DNA of 64,000 bases. Origin: Closterium sp. NIES-65. Lineage: Eukaryota; Streptophyta; Zygnematophyceae; Desmidiales; Closteriaceae. The number at the start of each line of letters is the position of its first letter. The first letter of the stretch is position 1. The notes beneath the pieces were generated by a model that worked only from the letters and a program-made list of their open reading frames with translations, made no database searches and was not told the origin of the DNA. The stretch is from the NCBI GenBank assembly GCA_948144175.1, contig CANXME010001996.1, positions 142,001-206,000 on the forward strand. Reading direction: 5' to 3'. The position numbers were made by a program, and so were the translations under genes. Below are positions 1 through 8,498 of the stretch, piece by piece.

Positions 1-860
1 CGTACAGGCGACGCAGGGCGAGACGCAGGCTCACGACGCTCAGCAAGACCTCCAGTAGGACCAGTGTAGGGAGAAGGAGCAGGCGAAGGGGAGGTAGGCT
101 GCAACTGTAACTGTGACGGAACAGGCTATGGACACTCTGAAGAAAGAGGAGGACCAGTAGAAGGCGGAAGACCAAGAACCTGTTGCAGGAGTGGAACGAA
201 GTACGGTCGAGGCTGCGCGGCGACGCCAGACACAGCAGGGAGAGCACCAGTACCCCCAGCAAGAGCACCCGCTCCAGCAGCACCTCTAGCAGCACCAGTA
301 GTACCCCCAGCAGGACCGCCAGCAGTAGTCTCAGTACAACACTCTTAGCAGCACCAGCTCCAGTCGAACCCGCAGGCCAAGCAGCTCAAGTACACCCATT
401 GTGAGCACCCCCGGGATTCGCGACAGCAGCACCCTCACTAGCCGAAGAACCTCCAGCTCGAGCAGCACGGTTCCAACGCCGGGCAAACCACTCGCGCAGC
501 TCCTGTGAAGAGAGCGGCTCCCGTAGAGACGAAGCACCCAGAGAACCTCCAGGCGTAGCACCTCCAAGCTCAGCACCCCCAGGCTCAGCATCCCCAGGTG
601 TAGCACTCCCAGGCACAGCACCCCCAGGCGTCGCACCCCCAGGCACAGCACCCCCAGGCTCAGCACCCCCAGGCTCAGCACCCCTAGTCTCAGCACCCCC
701 AGTCTCAGCACCCCCAGGCTCAGCACCCTCAGCAGCACCAGAATCACCAGTAACCTCGACAGGCTCGACTGCGTCTACCTGGGACACACCTGAGGGGGCA
801 GGACCCTGAGGGGGGAGTCGGTCTACCGGGGGGGAACCTGGTACAAGGAAGAGCGGGGGG
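1..860 (-). pseudogene. Copy A hinge between integrase and RT, with 15-bp coding repeats
   Basis: After a frameshift near 860 the reading continues (PPQGPAPSGVSQVDAVEPVE...) into a pentapeptide-type array (GAEPGGAETGGAE) at about 545-730, encoded by 15-bp units. A non-repetitive stretch REPLSSQELREWFARRW and a second Gly/Ala repeat zone follow towards the window start. The same layout is found in B and C, where it precedes RT. Function of this linker is unknown; low complexity and variable copy number suggest a flexible spacer. Confidence 0.75.
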
Positions 861-2462
861 GGGGAGGGACGGAGTGCGGTAGGGGAAGTGGCGGTAGTAG
901 GGGACCGACTCGTCAAACGTGACGTCCTGGGAGGACAGAACACGGCGAAAGGTGGGGTGGTAGAACTGCCACCCAGTCGCGTTAGGGGGGAACCCCAGGA
1001 AGACGCAAGGAGCAGCACGAGGGGACAGCTTGTCCGTAGACAAGTCGCGGACAAACGTCCGAGATCCCCAGACCCAGAACGCTGACGCATTGCACACCTT
1101 CCCCATCCACTGCAAGGCTGGGGAGGTCTCCAGCCTTAAGACCCTGGGGTGAAGGTAAATCTGATGCGCCACGTACCTAACCGCAAACGGCCACAGAAAA
1201 TTGGGGGCAGCCGCATGCATCATGGACGTACGAGCGACGTCCATGACCATGCCAATGCGGCGCTCAGCAATCCCATTTTGCTGCGGAGAGTCCGGAAGCG
1301 TGAAGGTCTGACCTCGTGCTCGACAGTAGGCTCTCAGAAGGCCAGAGGAAAACTCTCCACCTCTGTCTGAGTGCAGACGCAGAACAGGAAAGTCCGAGTC
1401 AAAGCTCTGCCTGAGCTGGAGACAAGCTGCGCGGATCCAGTCGATCAGCACCTCAGTGACATCACCCTTGCTGTGGAAGGGGAAGACTGCGGTGTAATGC
1501 GAGTAGTCGTCAACAACGAGCAGGAAGTAGCGCTCGTGACCCTATCCACGGACGCGGGCTGGGCCCCACACGTCCAGGTGAAGCGTCTGCAGCGGGGCCT
1601 CTATCAGAGGAAACTGGGAGGAGTGAGGGGCTGCACGCTGGCGCCCCTCAACACAGGGGACACAGGTAGGGCCAGGCCCCTGAGGAAGGGGAGGGAGGGA
1701 CCGGGGAAGACCGGAAACAAGAAGACGGGAGGCTATGCCTCTGAGACGAAGCAGAGAGGGGTGATCAAGGCGGTGGTGCCAGAGGAGAGTCTCGTGAGAC
1801 AAGAGACGACACGAACAGGGGGCAGACTCAGGACCAGACCTGGACGCTGCAGCAAACACCTGACCCGACTTAGCTACCCGACCAGACTCAGCAACTGGAG
1901 GAGACGCGGTGGTCAGTGTGTACAGGCTCGACCCCGGCTGACGTGTAAACGTAGCCAAGTGTCGGCCTGTGCGAGCCTCTGTGCAGTGCGTTACTCGCTG
2001 ACGGGCAGGAGTGAACTGGCGCACTCCCCCATCCTGTAGGTCAGCACCACTCACCAAGTTCGTAGAGAACGAGGGGAGGTAGAGACCAGACAGGGTGCCA
2101 GAGGGAGCCGCCGGACACGGGAGGACTGTGGAGAAGTGAGACAGGACAGGACCCCCAGAGGGGTCAGCCAGAGACACCGCAACCGGCCGACTGAGCGGCG
2201 TGAGTGTGGTGCGGTCCCGAAAGAAGGAGCGAGAAGCTCCAGAGTCAAGGGTGAAGGTGAGGGAGGCCGAAGCCGTCGCAGTACCTGAGAGCGCAGACTC
2301 ACCAGTACCTGAGGACGAAGACGCACTAGCACCTAGAGCAGCAGCGTCGCAAGCACCTAGGGCAGCAGCCTCACCAGTACCTAGAGCAGCAGTCTCAACG
2401 CCCGGATCGGGCGGGAAACACTGGTAACAATCACCCTCATCACTAATAGTCACAGCATACAT
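744..2462 (-). pseudogene. pol of copy A: protease, GAG-pre-integrase and integrase
   Basis: Same frame as gag. The retropepsin motif LDSGAS lies near 2250. It is followed by a GAG-pre-integrase HHCC-type zinc region (WHHRLDHPSLLRLRG ... CVPC) and an integrase core with first Asp in HLDVWGPA, second in HSDRGGEF and Glu in NGIAERR. The second Asp to Glu spacing is 33 residues, two fewer than in B, F1 and the copia norm. TAG at 1542-1544 replaces the CAG seen in B. After VPYYRHFPYR the frame is lost in a C run of the coding strand near 858-866. Role in a living copy: polyprotein cleavage and cDNA integration. Confidence 0.9.
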
Positions 2463-3712
2463 GGAAGAAAGGATAGCATCAAAATCAAGATCATAGATGG
2501 CAACTCCCGCCCTAGACAGCTCCCCCCAGCGAGGGATCTATGTAGCCTCAGGGAACTGGTGACGCCACGCGTCCGTCAGGCGGCCAAAGCAGCGCTGTGT
2601 GGGGTGCGCACCCCCACACTGCTCACCCGCACGGTCGCCGATGCGCAGGATGTAGGTGCACGGACCAAAACCCCCACCCCGCTGGCGTGTAGTGTACCAC
2701 TCACGGAGCTGCTGAGGGGACAGGGTCTCACGACCGCGCTGCTGCTGCTGGCGCGGACCACCATCGGAGCCACTCTTCTGCGTAGACCCGCGACCAGCTT
2801 CACCGCCACCTCCGCCGCCTCCGCCGCCTCCGCCGCCTCCGCCACCACCGCCGCCTCCGCCACCACCGCCGCCTCTGCTACCACCGCCGCCTCCGCCCCC
2901 TCCGCTACCGCCGCCGCCTCGGCCTCCCATGCTGCCACCGGTACCCCCACCCCCTCCACCACTCCCACCACCACCCCCACTCCCTCCGCCGCCTCCACCG
3001 CCACCTCCACCACCCCCGCCAGCTCCTCCAGCGCCCTTGCCCCCCTTGCCCTTGCCTGTGCGGCGCTTCCCCGAAGGGGCAGACGCAGCACCGACCGACT
3101 CAAAACCAACGAGGTCGGCCGCAGCAGCAGAGGCAACAGAGGGCAAGAGGGGGGAGGGAGAACACCCCTCAAAGACAGGGGTGCGGGGGTCACCACGAGA
3201 GGCTCCTACAGCGACTATGCTCTTCTCCGCCGCTAGGAGGGCCTTCTCGAGGAGGTCAATGGTGAGAGTGGTGGGGCACACTGCGAGGAAGTGGTCTCTG
3301 ACTACGCGAAGGGAGTCAGGGAGTCGGGTGACTATGTTGTAGAGGGTGATATACATGGGGGGGGGGGGGTTCTTGGCGCAGAAGTCAGCAGAAAGCGCAG
3401 CGTGGTAGCGAGCGTCACTAGTGCGGAGGTGCGTAATGAGGTCAGCGACTGTGGGAAAGGCAGCAAGGTCAGGGAAGAGGTACGGTAGCATGAGAAGACT
3501 CAGTGCAGAAGTGGCAGGGGAGGAGTAGCGTGCAACAACAGTGTCGTACAAGGTCTGAGCACTCTTGTACTGACTAAAGTGCGCACGCTCGGAGAGAGAG
3601 AGAGACCGTCTGCCCTATCGCACTGTAAGAACAGCTGCAGGTCATCTACCCAGACGTCAAAGTCAATGGCTCGACCGTCAGCGTCAAAAGCGAGGACACT
3701 AGGGGTAGCCAT
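2463..3712 (-). pseudogene. gag of copy A (nucleocapsid polyprotein, broken)
   Basis: Starts at ATG 3712-3710 (MATPSVLAFDADGR). Compared with A2, about 105 bp is missing in a GA-rich stretch near 3590-3605, shifting the frame. The frame from 3551 then gives the Gag core (YDTVVARYSS..., LITHLRTSDARYHAAL), a run of 13 C coding for NPPPPM, a Lys/Gly linker, a long polyglycine tract (about 2810-3050), and a Cys-His motif C-X13-C-X3-H-X4-C. A TAG at 2536-2538 stands where A3 has GAG; the same frame then continues into protease. Gag would form the cytoplasmic particle that packages element RNA. The family is clear from synteny with pol; the finger type is unusual. Confidence 0.85.
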
Positions 3713-4776
3713 GACTACAGTAGACTAGCAGTGCAACAGTATGGTGAGGGGAGTGCAGGAAAAGAGGCACTGTGCTTACCGGACAGGGCAGCTCGGGCGG
3801 CTTGGCAGTAGGGTGGCTCGGCGGCTCGGCGGCTCGGCTACTGGGCGGCTGGGTGGCTTTGCTGCAGTGCGGCTCGGCGGCCCGGCGGCTCGACTGTACG
3901 GCGGCTCGGCTGCTGGGCGGCGCGGCTGGAGGGCGGCTCGGTTGCTGGGCGGCTCGGCTGCAGGGCGGCTCGGCTGCTCGGCAGCTCGGCTGTCCGACTG
4001 CTCGGTTGCCCGGGCGGCTCGGCGGTGCTGGTGCAGGTCGGCGCGATGGTCGGCTGCTCGGCTGGGTGGGGCGGGTCGAGCAGCTCGGGTGGCGGGCGGC
4101 GCTAAAGCAGGGGACGGGGCCACAGGTGAGAGCGGCGGGGCCGCAGGTGAGAGCAGCGGGGCCGCCGATGAGAGCGGCGGGGCCGCAGGTGAGAGCGGCG
4201 GGGCCGCAGGTGAGAGCGGCGGTGCCGCAGGTGAGAGCGGAGGGGCCGCCGATAAGAGCGGCGGGGCCGCAGGTGAGAGCGGCGGGGCCGCAGGTGAGAG
4301 CGGCGGGGCCGCAGGTGAGGGCGGCGGGGCAGCAGGTGAGAGCGGCGGGGCCGCAGGGAAGGGCGGCGGGGACGCAGTTGAGGGCGGCTGGGCCGCAGCA
4401 GAGGGCGGCGGGGCCACAGCTAAGGGCGGCGGGGCTGCAGTTGAGGGCGACGGGCCGCAGGTGAGGGCGGCGGGGCCGTGAGAAGGGCGGCGACGTGGCT
4501 GCTGGTGAAAGGGCGGCGGATCGGGGCCGCAAGGGCGGCTGATCGGGGCTGCGAGAGGCCGCTAGGGCAGCGTGACGCGGCCGTTAGGGCGGCGCGACAC
4601 GACCGTAAGGGCGGCGCGACGGGCCGCTAAGGGCGACGCGACGGGCCGCTAAGGGTGACGCGACGGGGCCGCTATGAAGGGCGCGACCCTAGGCCCGATC
4701 CGGGCAGGGGCAGGACGCGCCCCGGGAAGGAAAAAAAAGGGATCGGTGGGCCCTAGGAACAGTTCCCACGAGGGAA
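3713..4776 (-). repeat. GC-rich leader of copy A with 21-bp minisatellite
   Basis: This untranslated leader between PBS and gag holds two repeat blocks. About 4110-4470 is a minisatellite with a 21-bp unit (plus strand GAGAGCGGCGGGGCCGCAGGT), around 16 units with point changes. About 3790-4085 is an irregular array of GGCGGCTCGG and GCTGGGCGGCTC words. Both keep long open frames in several phases (on the minus strand a heptapeptide rich in Ala and Pro), but no conserved protein is seen. A similar leader is present in A2 (62856-63720). Confidence 0.75.
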
Positions 4777-4790
4777 CCTGCTCGATACCA
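4777..4790 (-). other. Primer-binding site, copy A
   Basis: Minus-strand TGGTATCGAGCAGG starts at the first base after the LTR. It matches the initiator-Met site TGGTATCAGAGC except that one A is missing after TGGTATC. The same variant is found at 8161 and 22477. Confidence 0.7.
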
Positions 4791-4921
4791 TGAGAAAGTG
4801 AGAACGAGAATGAATGAACTATGAATGAAGTGGGTACAAGTACTAACACTAATTGGGTTGTACCCCCTATGGGATACCCCACTACTGCCTACACAAAAGC
4901 ATAAGCTATAATGTTCTGACA
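4791..4921 (-). repeat. 5' LTR of copy A (131 bp)
   Basis: On the minus strand it starts TGTCAGAACATTATAGC and ends CTTTCTCA, with TG...CA termini, directly followed by the primer-binding site. It aligns with LTRs at 8032-8160, 12925-13051, 13250-13376 and 63735-63862. About 130 bp is very short for a copia LTR. The boundaries are supported by the solo LTR at 13542-13668, which has a target duplication. Confidence 0.9.
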
Positions 4922-7900
4922 GCTGTCCCCTCGTGCTGCTCCTTGCGTCTTCCTAGGTTTCCCCCCTGACGCGCCAGGGTGGCAGTTCTACCACCCCACC
5001 TCTCGCCGTGTTCTGTCCTCCCAGGACGTCACGTTTGACGAGTCGGTCCCCTACTACCGCACTCCGTCCCTTCCCCCGCCACCGCTCTTCCTTGTGCCAA
5101 GTCCCCCCCGGTAGACCCCCTCCCCCCTTAGGGTCCTGCCCCTTCAGGTGTGTCCTAGGTAGATGCAGTCCAGCCTGTCGAGGTTGCTGGTGACTCTGGT
5201 GCTGCTGAGGGTGCTGAGCCTGGGGGTGCTGACTCTGAGGGTGCTCAGCATGTGGGTACTGCGCCTGGGGGTGCTGAGCATGAGGGTGCTACTACTGGGG
5301 GTGCTGAGCTTGGGGGTGCTATGCCTGGGGGTGCGGAGCCTGAGGGAGCTGGGCTTGCTCGTGTCACGTCTGGCGGTACTGTGCCTGGAGGTTCTCCGGG
5401 TGCTTCGTCTCGGCGGGAGCCACTCTCTCCACAGGAGCTGTGCGAGTGGTTTGCCCGGCGCTGGAGGCGTGCTGTTGGAGCTGGAGGTTCTTCGGCTACT
5501 GAGGGTGTTGGTGTCGCGGGTCCCAGAGTTGCTCGTACTGGGAGTACTGGAGCTGCTAGGCCTGCGGGTATGACTGGAGCTGGAGCTACTGAGGGTGTTG
5601 GCGCTGAGGCTACTGCTGGCGGTCCTGCTGGGGGTGTCACTGGTGCTGCTGGAGGTCTTGGAGCTACTGGAGCTGCTGGGGGTCCTGGAGCTGGAGGTGC
5701 TGCTGGCGCTGGTGCTACCACTGGGGGTACTGGTGCTGTCCCTACTGTGTGTGGAGTCGCCGCGCGGCCTCTGCCGTACTTCGTTCCACTCCTTCAACAG
5801 GTTCTTGGTCTTCCGCCTTCTACTGGTCCTCCTCCTCTCTTAGAGTGTCCTCAGCCTGTCCTGTCACAGTTACAGTCGGTCTCCCCGCGGTCTACTCCTT
5901 CTCCCTACACTGGTCCTACTGGAGGTCTTGCTGAGCGTCGTGAGCCTGCGTCTCGCCCTGTGTCGCCTGTCCGTCCTGCTCGCACTAGTGGTCGTGGTTC
6001 GCGTCAGCATCCTCCTCCTGTCCCTGGCACGCACCGGATGTCTCTGCGTCCGTCCACTGCTCCTCTGCGTGCCCCTTTACCTTCCCCTCCTGAGTCCTCT
6101 CTTCGTGCTCTTCCCGACCCGGAGTCGGACTGTCTTCGTGCTGCCAGTCCCACTATCACGCGTCTCCTTGCTAATATCGTCACTGACCCTTCCTTTGAGT
6201 CCACCGCTGCGTCTGCCCTAGTTGCTGAGCTCGTCGACTTTGCTGCTCGCTGTCGTCTAGACTACGCTACTAGTCTTGTCGCTGAGTCTGAGTCTGTCTG
6301 TCCTCCGTCCGTCGGGGGTGAGTGTGCCCTTGGCACGGACGTCCTTGAGGACAGGCAGGAGGAGTTCTAGTGTCTGGCAGCTGCTTCACCTCATCTCGTG
6401 TCCGTACTGCTTACCTCTGAGGGAGACCCGGATGCACTTGACATCCCGACTCCACGCTCTTACACGGAGGCGATAGAGGGTCCCTACTCCTCTTAGTGGC
6501 AGGCAGCTATGGACACAGAGATGGCTTCCTGGAAGTCCACAGGCACCTACGTTGACGAGGTTCCCCCGCCTGGGGCGAACATCGTCAGTGGCATGTGGAT
6601 TTTCAGGTTGAAGCGGCCGCTGGGTTCTCCCCCTGTCTTCAAGGTGCGTTACGTGGCTCATGGCTTCAGACAGCGGCAGGGACTGCTCTTCCAGACCTTC
6701 TCTCCCACCCCGAAGATGACCACTCTTTGGGTACTGCTGCACGTTGCTGCTCACCGTGACTACGAGCTGCACTCTCTTGACTTCAGCACTGCTTTCTTGC
6801 AGGGCAGCCTGCACGAGGAGATCTTGCTGCGTCGCCCACCTGGCTTCACTGGGTCTTTTCCTCCTGGCACCCAGTGGAGCCTCCGGCGGCCAGTCTACGG
6901 TCTCCGCCAGGCACCACGTGAGTGGCACGACACACTGAGGATTGCACTTGCGGCTCTTGGGTTTGCTCCCTCTACTGTCGACCCGTCGCTGTTTCTGCGC
7001 ACTGACACTTCCTTGCCGCCGTTCTACATCCTCGTGTACGTCGACGACTTGGTCTTTGCCACAGCTGACACTGCTGGACTCGCCCACGTGAAGTCCGAGG
7101 TGCAGAAGAGACACACGTGCACTGACCTGGGTGAACTGCGCAGCTACCTTGGCTTGCAGATCACCCGGGACAGAGCACGCCGCACCATTACCCTGACTCA
7201 GTCACACATGGTGCAGCAGGTCCTTCAGCGCTTCGGCTTCACGTACTCCTCGCCTCAGGCCACTCCTGTGCCTACTTGCCACTCGCTCTCAGCTCTGCCT
7301 TCGGATGAGTCCGTAGAGTCGAGTGGCCTGTACCCAGAGCTTGTTGGCTGCCTCATGTACCTGATGACCTGCACACAACCTGACCTTGCATACCCTCTTA
7401 GCATTCTCGCACGCTATGTTGCTCCAGGGAGACACAGACCGGAGCACATGGCTGCAGCGAAGAGAGTGTTGCGCTACTTGTGCAGTACGTCGGGCATGGG
7501 GCTTGTGCTTGGAGGGCGGAGTCAGTGGTCCTTACTGGGCACGCAGACGCTTCTTGGGCTGACGACCAGGCTACGCAGCGGTCGTCACAGGGTTACACCT
7601 TCAGCCTTGGTTCCGGCTCTGTTTCGTGGCAGGCTACCCGCTCGTCTTCAATTATCGGCTGCAGATGTGAGGCTGAGATCTACGCAGGAGCCATGGCTGC
7701 ACAGGAGCTTTGCTAGCTCACCTACCTGCTGACTGACCTCGGAGAGCCGCCTCGTTCTCCTCCAGTTCCGTACGTAGACAACAAGGCCATGCTGGCCTTC
7801 TGTCGAGAGCAGAGACTGGAGCACAGAACAAAGCACATTGCTCTCCGCTACTTCCTTGCTCGTGAGCTACAGCAGCGTGGTCATCAGCGTACGTGGCCTC

Positions 7901-8012
7901 TAAGGCCAACACTGCTGATATCTTCACCAAGGCACTTGCGCCTTGTGATCATCAGCGCTTCTGTACTCAGTTGGGTCTTGTGCCTGCCTTGCCTCACTTG
8001 CTCACCTCTTGA
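4922..8012 (+). pseudogene. pol of copy C: integrase tail, hinge, RT, RNase H
   Basis: 4922-5080 gives the integrase C-terminal part (APCVFLG, WQFYHPT). The hinge (about 5160-6120) carries GGAEPGGA-type repeats. RT starts near 6490 (MASWKSTGTYVDEVPPPGAN) and has the catalytic YVDD near 7037. RNase H follows (HADASWADDQ, CEAEIYAGA). Nonsense TAG at 6368-6370 and 6494-6496 both stand where B has CAG. A one-base deletion near 7525, a TAG near 7714 and a small deletion near 7885 finish the reading frame. About 200 bp of 3' untranslated DNA present in B, including the polypurine tract, is missing before the LTR. Confidence 0.9.
5190..5400 (+). repeat. 15-bp coding minisatellite in the hinge of copy C
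   Basis: Units similar to GGGGGTGCTGAGCCT repeat through this interval and encode Gly-Gly-Ala-X-Pro-like pentapeptides. Equivalent arrays lie at about 545-730 (copy A) and 9950-10100 (copy B), with different unit number and order, showing rapid turnover inside coding sequence. Confidence 0.75.
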
Positions 8013-8031
8013 CCTTGCTTGTACTGTTACA

Positions 8032-8160
8032 TGTCGGAACATTATATAGCTTATACATTTGTGTAGGCTGTAGTGGGGTATCCCATAGGGGGTACAACCC
8101 AATTAGGGTTAGTACTTGTACCCACTTGATTCATAGTTGATTCATTCTCGTTTCTTCTCA
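8032..8160 (+). repeat. LTR shared by copies C and B (129 bp)
   Basis: Starts TGTCGGAACATTATATAGC and ends TTTCTTCTCA. It follows the 3' end of C pol directly and precedes the PBS of B. Compared with other family LTRs it has a CAG to CGG change near the start and a two-base TA duplication. Confidence 0.9.
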
Positions 8161-8174
8161 TGGTATCGAGCAGG
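8161..8174 (+). other. Primer-binding site, copy B
   Basis: TGGTATCGAGCAGG immediately after the LTR; initiator-Met-like with one base missing. The following 30 bases, a weak inverted repeat around AGGTTCCC...GGGAAC and CCTAGGGCCCACCA, are conserved in A, A2 and A4. Confidence 0.7.
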
Positions 8175-8498
8175 TTCCCTAACGGGAACGATTCCTAGGG
8201 CCCACCACTACGATTTTTTTTCCCTGCCCGGAGCGCGCTCCTCTTAAGCCCGAGTCGCGCCCTGTATGCTCACCTTACTGTCGCGTCACCCATAGCGGCC
8301 TCCTCACGGCCTGTCGCGCTGACCCTTGCGGCCCCTTAGGCCCCTTCGCGGCCCCGTCACGCTGCCCTACGGTCGCGTCGCGCCGCCCTAGCGGCCTCTC
8401 GTGGCCCCGATCAGCCGCCCTTGCGGCCCCGATCCTCCGCCCTTTCACCAGCGGCTCCATCGCCGCCCTTGCAGCAGCCCGTCGCCGCCCTTGCAGCG
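8175..8498 (+). other. Leader of copy B, ending at the gag deletion
   Basis: A GC-rich untranslated leader with repeated GCCCTTGCGGCC-like words and no conserved protein. Near 8498 the leader word GCCCTTGCAGC joins GGTTGCGGTGT, which is protease sequence in A and A3, marking the deletion of gag and the start of protease. Confidence 0.7.

Larger units (their letters stand above)
1..4921 (-). mobile_element. Ty1/copia retrotransposon, family A copy A (5' LTR to hinge; RT lies outside the window)
   Basis: Reading on the minus strand, the order is LTR (4921-4791), primer-binding site, about 1 kb GC-rich leader, gag, aspartic protease, GAG-pre-integrase, integrase core and a repeat-rich hinge that runs off the window start. 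Protease before integrase before the expected RT is the copia order. The right edge touches a plus-strand family A fragment (copy C) inside its integrase region, so A probably inserted into C; the other end and target duplication are not visible. The copy is dead: nonsense codons at 2536-2538 and 1542-1544, a gag deletion near 3590-3605 and a frameshift near 860. Confidence 0.93.
4922..8160 (+). mobile_element. Family A copia, copy C (3' part, shares its LTR with copy B)
   Basis: Begins abruptly inside the integrase C-terminal region next to the 5' LTR of copy A, then runs through hinge, RT and RNase H to an LTR at 8032-8160. That LTR is directly followed by the PBS and leader of copy B, so two elements share one LTR, the product expected from unequal LTR-LTR recombination or tandem insertion. 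Its 5' half may lie left of the window, across the copy A insertion. Confidence 0.88.

Noticed and set aside
3741-4481. Gly/Ala/Arg-rich frames in the leader of copy A, and similar ones at 62902-63505
   Set aside because: Untranslated leader repeats between PBS and gag; several frames are open at once and none is conserved between copies.
5252-6370. Host elastin- or collagen-like gene
   Set aside because: The same repeat lies between integrase and RT in three copia copies, so it is part of the retrotransposon Pol hinge.
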